Of a stretch of DNA of 8,451 nucleotides, positions 1 through 6,274 are shown one piece after another. Location of the stretch: NCBI GenBank assembly GCA_022564535.1, contig JADFLD010000054.1, positions 1 through 8,451 of the forward strand, in the 5' to 3' direction. Numbering within the stretch: the stretch's first letter is position 1; each line of letters opens with the position of its first letter. The DNA comes from Gemmatimonadota bacterium (GTDB taxonomy: Bacteria; Gemmatimonadota; Gemmatimonadetes; Longimicrobiales; UBA6960). A program made the position numbers and the translations under genes. The notes beneath the pieces were generated by a model. That model did not search any database. It worked only from the letters and a program-made list of their open reading frames with translations, and was not told the origin of the DNA.

Positions 1-867
1 GAGGAGGAGGGCTTCGGCCTGACCGCGGCGAAACTCGAGCCGCTATTCAGCGACAAGACCGGGCTGATCTTTCTCAACGTCCCGTCGAACCCGACGGGCG
101 GCGTCGCGACCCACGAGCAACTCGAGGGACTGGCCGAGCTGATTCTGGAGGCCACGGACACGAACGTTCGGGTCTACTCTGACGAGGCCTACGAAGCGAT
201 CACCTTCGACGGAGACAAACACGTCTCGATCGCGTCGATGCCTGGAATGGAAGCCCGTACGATCATCGCGTCGGGTGTCTCCAAGACCTACGCCTGGACC
301 GGGGGCCGTGTCGGTTGGGCCGTGTACCCGACCGTCGAAGAGGCGATGGTCCACCGCAAGCTCGCGATCAACTTCTTCGCGTCGATCCCACCGTACAACC
401 AGTGGGGGGCCGTCGAAGCTCTCGAGTCTCCACAGAGCGCTCCCGCCATTCAGGCGATGGTCGAAGCGTTCCAACGTCGGCGCGATCTCGTCGTGACTGC
501 CCTGAACGCAATCGACGGGGTCACATGTCAGACTCCGAAGGGAGCCTTCTACGCGTTCCCGAACGTGGGCGGCGTGCTGGAGCGCATCGGAGTGATCGAC
601 GCGTTCGACAAGCTGCCCGAAGAGGTCCGCAGCGACACGAGTCCGGCCACCCTCTTCCAACTCTTCCTGCTGCACAGGTACCGGGTCGCGACCATGGATC
701 GACGCTCGTTCAGCGTTCATGGGAGCGAGGGGCAGCACTTCCTGCGCCTGTCGATCGCCAACGCCGACGAGGAGCTCGCCGAGGCCGTCGTGCGGATGGG
801 ACAGGCGTCGACCGACGCGGACGGCTTCGAGGACTTCCTGCACTCGGGCGTTCGGCTGACCTTGTAG
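1..867 (+). CDS. Class I/II PLP-dependent aminotransferase (5' end outside window)
   Basis: The frame is open from base 1 to TAG at 865-867, giving the last 288 residues of a fold-type I aminotransferase; the N-terminus lies before the window. Visible hallmarks are PSNPTGG (cofactor-contacting Asn) near residues 28-34, SDEAYE near 60-65 (the Asp that pairs with the pyridine nitrogen and the Tyr that contacts the PLP oxygen), and GVSKTYA with the predicted Schiff-base Lys at residue 95 (codon 283-285). TGGRVGW follows, and a late FLRLSIAN supplies the Arg expected to bind the substrate carboxylate. Such enzymes move an amino group between an amino acid and a 2-oxo acid in the cytoplasm. The motifs fit the aspartate/aromatic aminotransferase group, but the substrate cannot be read from them. 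Between GAFYAFPNV and the RLS motif the protein has a longer segment (about residues 190-235) than compact family members. The transketolase gene starts 51 bases downstream on the same strand, so co-transcription is possible. Confidence 0.93.
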   Translation, partial: EEEGFGLTAAKLEPLFSDKTGLIFLNVPSNPTGGVATHEQLEGLAELILEATDTNVRVYSDEAYEAITFDGDKHVSIASMPGMEARTIIASGVSKTYAWTGGRVGWAVYPTVEEAMVHRKLAINFFASIPPYNQWGAVEALESPQSAPAIQAMVEAFQRRRDLVVTALNAIDGVTCQTPKGAFYAFPNVGGVLERIGVIDAFDKLPEEVRSDTSPATLFQLFLLHRYRVATMDRRSFSVHGSEGQHFLRLSIANADEELAEAVVRMGQASTDADGFEDFLHSGVRLTL

Positions 868-918
868 TCCGAATCATCGCCGCCCGGCGAGCCGACAACC
901 ACAACCGACAAGAACACC

Positions 919-3246
919 ATGAGCCGAGCTTTCGGACCGCGCAGAGCGGTATGGATCGAGATCGACGAAGCGGACGACGACATCGCGTCGAGCGAGGCGC
1001 AGGCGCTCCTGACCCGGTTCGACCTCATCTACCGGTCGCTGGTCGCGATTCAGTTCAACTTTTCGCAATCCGGGCACCCGGGTGGTTCGGTCTCGGCCGG
1101 ACACATCATGACGGCCGCCGTGCTCGAAAGCATGCAATACGACATCGGCGACCCGCTTCGGCGCGATCAGGATCTGTTCTCGTTCGGTGCGGGGCACAAG
1201 GCGACCGGCCTCTATGCCATGTGGGCGCTGCGCGACGAGATGGCGAAGATCTCGATGCCCGATCTGCTTCCGAAGGAGGACCGTTTTCGACTGCGCTGGG
1301 AAGACCTGCTCGGCTTCCGCCGAAATCCGACACATCCGACGCCGCTCTTCAAGCGGTTCAACTCGAAGCCACTCGATGGGCATCCGACACCGATCGCTCC
1401 GTTCGTGCGCATCGCGACCGGTCCGTCCGGCGTGGGCATGGGTGCATCGATTGGGCTCGCCTTCGCCGCCGCCGACTATTTCGGCAAGGACGCGCCGCGC
1501 GTGCACATACTCGAGGGCGAGGGCGGCCTCACGCCCGGCCGCGTCTACGAGTCCGTCGCCGCGGCCGGTGCCTCGGGCCTTCACAACGTGATCTGTCATC
1601 TGGACTGGAACCAGGCGTCGATCGACTCGGACCACGTAACGCGCGAGGGCGACCAGTGGGGCGACTACGTGCAGTGGGACCCGATGGAGTTCTTCTACCT
1701 GCACGACTGGAATGTCGTGCACGTGAAAGACGGGTTCGACATGGGTCAGGTGCTGACCGGCCAGAAACGGGCGCTCGCGATGGACACCGGGCAGCCGACG
1801 GTCGTCGTCTACCGAACGGAAAAGGGCTGGAAGTACGGCATCACAGGAAAGAAATCGCATGGCGGTGGCCACAAGCGCGGAAGCGAAGCCTACGTCGAAG
1901 CACTGCGACCCCTGCTCGGCGACGCCGCGGACGAATTGCCGCAGGTCGAGGAGCCCGGAGACGCCACGGCGGTCGAGGCGTGCCAGTGGGCGACGCTCGA
2001 AATGCTGCGCGACTTCCTGACCACGCAGGCCAAGGATGTCTGCGACGAAGCGGCGGCCCGCCTCGAGATCGCACGCGACGGCCTCAACGCGCGCGGGCGA
2101 GCGCCGCGGCCGAACGCACCGGACCTCGATAAGATCTACGAAGCCGCCACCCCAGAGACGACGCCCCCCTCGATCCGCCTGGAAATCGGATCGACGGTCC
2201 CTCTGCGGACGCAGCTCGGCGCCGTCCTGGGCTACCTGAACGTAGCGTCGAACGGGGCGATTCTGCTTGGCGCTGCCGACCTTCTCGACTCGACCGCCAT
2301 CTCCGCCGGAGCCAGTTCCTTCGACCCGGGATTCTTCCACTACGTCAGCAACCCGGGCAGTCGTACGCTCACGTTGGGCGGCATCTGCGAAGACGGCTTG
2401 TCGTGCGTTCTGAGCGGCGTGTCAGGCTTCGGACAGCACTGCGGAGCGGGCGCTTCGTACGGAGCGTTCATCAGCCCGCTCGGCCATATCCCGGCTCGCG
2501 TGCATGCCATCAGCCAGCAGATGAAGCAAGCGATCAAGACCGAGCGCTACGCACCCTTCATTCTCCTGTGCGGGCACGCCGGGATGAAGACCGGTGAGGA
2601 CGGACCCACACACGCGGATCCGCAGGCGCTGCAGCTACACCTCGAGAACTACGCGCCTGGGATGGCCGTCACGCTCACGCCGTGGGAGCCACAGGAGATC
2701 TGGCCCCTCGTCGCGGCCGCCTTCCGGGCGGAAGTCGCGGTCATCATGCCGTTCGTCACGCGCCCGGGTGAGCCGGTCCTCGACCGTGTCGGACTGGGCC
2801 TGGCTCCCGCCCACGCAGCCGCAAACGGTGTGTACAGACTGCGCGAGGCCGAAGGCGATCGCGACGGGACCGTCGTCCTTCAGGGCTCGGGCGTTACCCT
2901 CGCGTTCGTGCAGGACGCCCTGCCGCGGTTGCTCGAGGACGGAGTGAATCTCGAAGTGATCTACGTGGCGAGCCCGGAGCTGTTCGACCTGCTTCCCGCC
3001 GACGAGAGGGCCCGCGTCTTCAACGACGACCTCGCCCGCGAAGCGATGGGTATTACGGGCTTCACGCTGCCGACGATGTATCGGTGGATCGTCTCCGATC
3101 TGGGCCGGGCGCACACGATGTATCCCTTCATGAAGGGGCACTACCTCGGTAGTGGAGCCGGCGACATGGTGATCCACGAGGCCGGACTCGATGGACAGGG
3201 CCAGTACGAAGGGATCCGCAAGTACCTGGACGCCACACGGAAATAA
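919..3246 (+). CDS. Transketolase, divergent long form
   Basis: The 775-residue protein is predicted to be a thiamine diphosphate- and divalent metal-dependent transketolase, moving two-carbon ketol units between sugar phosphates in the non-oxidative pentose phosphate pathway. Aligned by eye to E. coli TktA, the cofactor domain (about 35-345) keeps the His residues at H53 (SGHPGG), H93 (GAGHKATG), H155 (DGHPTP) and H314 (KKSHGG). The pyrimidine domain (about 420-615) keeps catalytic Glu E491 (GICEDG). The phosphate-binding set R430, S458, H553, D561, H565 (GEDGPTH) and probably R615 is also present. A C-terminal domain covers about 630-770. Odd points: the usual GDG metal motif reads GEG at 200-202, although the partner N231 keeps the exact 30-residue spacing. 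There is also a roughly 28-residue insertion between H93 and H155 and a longer interdomain linker; TktA has about 660 residues. The ATG at 919 is chosen because the next ATG, at 951, is out of frame. No Shine-Dalgarno is visible; the leader is A/C-rich. Pyruvate dehydrogenase E1 is less likely because the sugar-phosphate ligands are kept. Confidence 0.9.
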   Translation: MSRAFGPRRAVWIEIDEADDDIASSEAQALLTRFDLIYRSLVAIQFNFSQSGHPGGSVSAGHIMTAAVLESMQYDIGDPLRRDQDLFSFGAGHKATGLYAMWALRDEMAKISMPDLLPKEDRFRLRWEDLLGFRRNPTHPTPLFKRFNSKPLDGHPTPIAPFVRIATGPSGVGMGASIGLAFAAADYFGKDAPRVHILEGEGGLTPGRVYESVAAAGASGLHNVICHLDWNQASIDSDHVTREGDQWGDYVQWDPMEFFYLHDWNVVHVKDGFDMGQVLTGQKRALAMDTGQPTVVVYRTEKGWKYGITGKKSHGGGHKRGSEAYVEALRPLLGDAADELPQVEEPGDATAVEACQWATLEMLRDFLTTQAKDVCDEAAARLEIARDGLNARGRAPRPNAPDLDKIYEAATPETTPPSIRLEIGSTVPLRTQLGAVLGYLNVASNGAILLGAADLLDSTAISAGASSFDPGFFHYVSNPGSRTLTLGGICEDGLSCVLSGVSGFGQHCGAGASYGAFISPLGHIPARVHAISQQMKQAIKTERYAPFILLCGHAGMKTGEDGPTHADPQALQLHLENYAPGMAVTLTPWEPQEIWPLVAAAFRAEVAVIMPFVTRPGEPVLDRVGLGLAPAHAAANGVYRLREAEGDRDGTVVLQGSGVTLAFVQDALPRLLEDGVNLEVIYVASPELFDLLPADERARVFNDDLAREAMGITGFTLPTMYRWIVSDLGRAHTMYPFMKGHYLGSGAGDMVIHEAGLDGQGQYEGIRKYLDATRK

Positions 3247-3248
3247 GG

Positions 3249-3278
3249 TCCTCCACCCGGAAATGCGTTTCCGGAGGA
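3249..3278 (+). terminator. Hairpin just after the transketolase stop, possible terminator
   Basis: Three bases past the TAA, CCGGAAA (3257-3263) and TTTCCGG (3268-3274) form a perfect 7-bp stem around a TGCG tetraloop. TCCT (3249-3252) and AGGA (3275-3278) can extend it across a four-base bulge. No T-run follows, so it may be a weak or Rho-assisted terminator or an mRNA 3' stabiliser rather than a classical intrinsic terminator. Confidence 0.45.
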
Positions 3279-3337
3279 TACGGGAATGCGGTTGCCCAAG
3301 GGCCCATAGATTCACGAAAATCAGGCGCACGCACGTC

Positions 3338-3356
3338 AGGCACGGTTCGTGCCTTT
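3338..3356 (+). terminator. Second spacer hairpin, perfect 7-bp stem
   Basis: AGGCACG (3338-3344) and CGTGCCT (3348-3354) pair perfectly around a GTT loop, and the right arm runs into TT and then CC. The T-tract is short. It could be a second termination hairpin backing up the one at 3249-3278, or a dyad bound by a regulator. Both readings rest only on the symmetry. Confidence 0.35.
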
Positions 3357-3431
3357 CCATCGGGTGTTGATGCGTGACATGGGTCGTCCACGGCCACGCG
3401 ATCGGCGGTGTCTTTTCCGAGCCCCGACGGT

Positions 3432-3450
3432 CGTGGGCGAACCCCCCACG
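3432..3450. promoter_or_regulatory. Inverted repeat just upstream of the ppsA promoter
   Basis: CGTGGG (3432-3437) and CCCACG (3445-3450) are perfect inverted 6-mers separated by 7 bases and end 5 bases before the proposed -35 element. The place and symmetry suit an operator or activator site controlling ppsA. The half-site matches no factor I can name, and short GC dyads arise by chance in DNA of this composition. Confidence 0.25.
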
Positions 3451-3455
3451 CGTAA

Positions 3456-3484
3456 TTGGGTGGAGCGTCAACCGGCGCTATACT
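3456..3484 (+). promoter_or_regulatory. Sigma70-like promoter for ppsA
   Basis: TTGGGT (3456-3461) serves as -35 and TATACT (3479-3484) as -10, five of six bases matching TATAAT, with an ideal 17-base spacer. Transcription would begin near 3491 in a short A/T-rich patch that stands out from its GC-rich surroundings, leaving a leader of about 20 bases before the ATG at 3512. The element argues that ppsA is transcribed separately from the transketolase gene. Confidence 0.55.
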
Positions 3485-3501
3485 TACTAAATCGCCCCCT
3501 T

Positions 3502-3505
3502 GGAG
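3502..3505 (+). promoter_or_regulatory. Ribosome binding site that decides the ppsA start
   Basis: GGAG lies 6 bases before the ATG at 3512. A TTG four codons upstream in frame (3500) is possible in principle, but it would place this GGAG inside the coding region and has no Shine-Dalgarno of its own. The ATG is therefore preferred. Confidence 0.6.
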
Positions 3506-3511
3506 CGTTCC

Positions 3512-6262
3512 ATGACCCACTCTTCGGCCGCGACCGCAGACGGCGAAACAGTCTCCTCCCCGACAACCGGTGACGCGTCCGAAGAACAGGATACGCCGGA
3601 GCGGGATCTCGACCCGGTAGCGCCACTCGTGCGCTGGTTCGAGGACCTGAGCGCGGGCGACGTGCCCTCGGTCGGCGGCAAGGCCGCCTCTCTGGGTGAA
3701 ATGTTCGGAGCCCTGGTCGGGAAAGGCGTCCGCATCCCCAATGGCTTCGCAACGACGACCACCGCGTACGATCGCTTCCTCGACGCGGACTTGATCGCGG
3801 ACGATTTGGGCGAGCTCGGCGAAGACGCCCGGCGCCTGAAGTCCAAGGCGCTCGACGCCTCGACCCTGCGCCAAGCGCTGCAAAGCATCTTCGACGAAGT
3901 CGACGCCGACGACCCGGTCGACCTCCATGAACGTGCCGAGCTGGCCCGTGGTCTCGTCCTGTCCACGCCGGTACCCCGCGACGTCGAACAGTCTCTCCGC
4001 GCTTCGTACCGGCAGCTTTCCGATCAATACGCGGGAGACGTGGACCTCGCGGTGCGCTCCTCGGCGACGTGTGAGGACTCCGAACTGGCGTCCTTCGCCG
4101 GTCAGTACGAGTCGTACCTGAACGTTCGCGGAGAGGACGGCGTCCTCGACGCCTGGAGAAAGTGCTGTGCTTCCGCCTTCACCGAGCGTGCGATAGGGTA
4201 TCAGCTCCAGCAGGAAATGGACCCGATGGAATGCCGCCTCGGCGTCATCGTCATGAAGATGGTCCGGTCCGATATCGCGACTTCGGGCGTCCTGTTCACC
4301 CTGGACCCCGACTCCGGCAACCGGAACGTCATCCACATCACGTCCGCCTATGGCCTCGGAGAGCTCGTCGTCCAGGGCAGTGTGTCGCCCGACACCATCG
4401 TGGTCTGGAAGGAGGGTGTGCGGCAGGGCCGTCCCGCGATCGTGCATCGGCAGCTCGGCGCCAAGGATAAGAAGCTCGTGTACACGTCACAGGGTGGCAC
4501 CACGACGGAGAGCGTGGACGTGAAGGCGAGCCGTCAAAGGCAGTGGTCGCTCACGGGCGAAGAGGCGCTCGAGCTCGCCCGCATGGCGCTCACCATCGAG
4601 GACCACTACGGGCGTCCCATGGACATCGAGTGGGCCAAGGACGGCTACAGTGGCGAGTTGCATATCGTCCAAGCACGACCGGAGACCGTCCACGCGAACC
4701 AGGAGGCCAACGCGACGTTCCAGCGCTTCCGCATGGATCCACGCGTCGTCACCGACCTCGAGGCGTCGGACAAGATCCTGCTGCGCGGGCACGCCGTGGG
4801 CAGCCGAATCGGCGCAGGCCGCGTCCGCGTGTATCGTAGCTACGAGGAGGTCATCGTCCGCAAGCGCCAACTGCGTAATCGGTTGGCGGCGGGGACGAAG
4901 CTCGAGGACATCCCGGTCGAGGAGCGCGTCTTCGACCCCGGGGACGTTCTCGTGACCGGGCTGACGACGCCGGATTGGGAACCCCTCATGAAGGACGCTT
5001 CCCTGATTCTGACCGAAAAGGGCGGTCGCACCTCCCATGCCGCGATCGTCGCCCGCGAGTTCGGGATTCCGGCCATCGTCGGCTGCACCGACGCGACCAA
5101 GATCCTGCGTCCCCTCATGATGGTAACCGGGACGTGCGCCGAGGGAGATGAGGGATTGGTCTTCGACGGCATTCAGCCCTTCGAGGTGCTCGACATCGTC
5201 GCAGACGACGTGCCGGACACACGCACGGGGGTGAAGCTGAACGTCGGGTTCCCCGGAAAGGCGCTGCAGGACGCGATGCTCCCCTCCGACGGCGTCGGCC
5301 TCGCACGCATCGAGTTCATCCTCACCGCACAGGTCGGCATCCACCCCCTCGCGCTCGCCTACTTCGATCAACTGCGCGACTTCGCGGCCGATGGCACCCT
5401 GGCACCGGAGCTCGAGCCGTTTCGCGAGCAACTCGAGGCGGAGGACGCCCACGCGCTCGTCACGCTCCTGGGCGCAATCGAGCGACGCACACCCGGGTAC
5501 GGGGATCGGCGTCAATTCTTCGTCGACCAGGTCGCGCGTGGCGTTGGCCTGATCTGCGCGGCGTTCTACCCGCGTCCCGTCCTGGTTCGACTCTCGGACC
5601 TGAAGTCGAACGAGTATCGAGAGCTCCTCGGAGGTCGAATATTCGAGCCGCGAGAGGAAAACCCGATGATCGCGTGGCGCGGAGCGTCCCGGTACGTCGA
5701 CGCCCGTTTTTCCGCCGCGTTCGAGATGGAGTGCGACGCGCTACGCATTGTGCGTCAGACGCTCGGACTCGACAATCTCCAGCTGATGGTGCCGTTCTGC
5801 CGCACGCCCGAGGAAGGCGAGCGCGTGGTGCAGAAGCTCGACGACCACGGCCTGTCTCCGCAGGCGGGCGTGCCACTCTTCCTCATGGTCGAGCTGCCAT
5901 CGAACGTCATCCTGGCCGATCAGTTCATCGACAAGATGCAGCTGAGCGGTGGATCGATCGGGTCGAACGACCTGGTCCAGACGGTCTACGCCGTCTCGCG
6001 TGACGACCTCGAGCACTACGAGCAATCGGTGGACGCCCGTTCTCCGGCGGTGAAGGTGATGATCGCCCAAGCCGTGAGCGCGTTCACCGCACGCGGGCTC
6101 GAAATCGGGATCTGCGGGCAGGCTCCGTCCGACTATCCGGACGAAGTGCCGAAGTTCCTGGTGGAATGCGGCATCGACTCGATTTCCGTGACCCCGGACA
6201 CGGTCCTGGAGGTCCGGCGCAACGTCGCGGCAGCCGAAGCCGAGTGCGGGGACCCGACGTAG
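3512..6262 (+). CDS. ppsA: Phosphoenolpyruvate synthase (pyruvate, water dikinase)
   Basis: The 916-residue cytoplasmic enzyme converts pyruvate, ATP and water to PEP, AMP and phosphate (EC 2.7.9.2), the entry to gluconeogenesis from pyruvate. Domains run in the family order. An ATP-grasp nucleotide domain (about 50-390) carries VGGKAASLGEM at 54-64 and VRSSATCED at 181-189. A swivelling phosphohistidine domain (about 420-560) carries GGRTSHAA, with catalytic H509. A C-terminal PEP/pyruvate barrel (about 575-905) has GVGLARIEF, RLSDLKSNEY, ENPM..RGA, SIGSND and GICGQ, with the proton-donor Cys C868. T507 matches the Thr that the PpsR regulator phosphorylates in E. coli, so similar control is possible. 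E. coli PpsA has about 792 residues. The extra length here is a Ser/Thr/Glu/Asp-rich N-terminal tail of about 30 residues and about 25 extra residues between 611 and 670. The loop after SIGSND is atypical. Pyruvate phosphate dikinase is less likely because the ATP-grasp, barrel and GICGQ motifs read as PpsA. Confidence 0.96.
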   Translation: MTHSSAATADGETVSSPTTGDASEEQDTPERDLDPVAPLVRWFEDLSAGDVPSVGGKAASLGEMFGALVGKGVRIPNGFATTTTAYDRFLDADLIADDLGELGEDARRLKSKALDASTLRQALQSIFDEVDADDPVDLHERAELARGLVLSTPVPRDVEQSLRASYRQLSDQYAGDVDLAVRSSATCEDSELASFAGQYESYLNVRGEDGVLDAWRKCCASAFTERAIGYQLQQEMDPMECRLGVIVMKMVRSDIATSGVLFTLDPDSGNRNVIHITSAYGLGELVVQGSVSPDTIVVWKEGVRQGRPAIVHRQLGAKDKKLVYTSQGGTTTESVDVKASRQRQWSLTGEEALELARMALTIEDHYGRPMDIEWAKDGYSGELHIVQARPETVHANQEANATFQRFRMDPRVVTDLEASDKILLRGHAVGSRIGAGRVRVYRSYEEVIVRKRQLRNRLAAGTKLEDIPVEERVFDPGDVLVTGLTTPDWEPLMKDASLILTEKGGRTSHAAIVAREFGIPAIVGCTDATKILRPLMMVTGTCAEGDEGLVFDGIQPFEVLDIVADDVPDTRTGVKLNVGFPGKALQDAMLPSDGVGLARIEFILTAQVGIHPLALAYFDQLRDFAADGTLAPELEPFREQLEAEDAHALVTLLGAIERRTPGYGDRRQFFVDQVARGVGLICAAFYPRPVLVRLSDLKSNEYRELLGGRIFEPREENPMIAWRGASRYVDARFSAAFEMECDALRIVRQTLGLDNLQLMVPFCRTPEEGERVVQKLDDHGLSPQAGVPLFLMVELPSNVILADQFIDKMQLSGGSIGSNDLVQTVYAVSRDDLEHYEQSVDARSPAVKVMIAQAVSAFTARGLEIGICGQAPSDYPDEVPKFLVECGIDSISVTPDTVLEVRRNVAAAEAECGDPT

Positions 6263-6274
6263 ATTCCACCTACG
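6258..6274. repeat. Palindrome containing both convergent stop codons
   Basis: CGTAG (6258-6262) and CTACG (6270-6274) are a perfect inverted pair around a 7-base loop. The left arm contains the ppsA TAG, and the right arm contains the TAG of the - strand peptidase gene. The whole gap between the genes is the loop. Five base pairs without a T-run make a weak hairpin, so a terminator role is uncertain. Confidence 0.4.

Noticed and set aside
878..889. Short CGCC-GCCC-GGCG hairpin after the aminotransferase stop as a terminator
   Set aside because: Four base pairs without a T-run occur by chance everywhere in DNA of this composition.
315..2132. 605-codon open frame on the + strand across the aminotransferase and transketolase genes
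   Set aside because: It is a frame-shifted shadow: Arg/Gly/Ala-rich translation, no recognisable motifs, and it overlaps two genes with intact catalytic motifs in another frame.
874..2340. 488-codon open frame antisense to the transketolase gene
   Set aside because: Long antisense frames are expected in GC-rich genes; the product is Arg/Val/Asp-rich without family motifs and has no supported start.
3349..3573. Small + strand frame (74 codons) in the spacer before ppsA
   Set aside because: It has a GTG start inside a hairpin arm, runs over the promoter and into ppsA out of frame, is Arg/Pro-rich and has no ribosome binding site.
3128..4447. 439-codon antisense frame spanning the transketolase/ppsA spacer
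   Set aside because: It crosses two gene ends and the regulatory spacer and shows no domain motif; low-complexity Arg/Gly/Asp composition marks it as a shadow.
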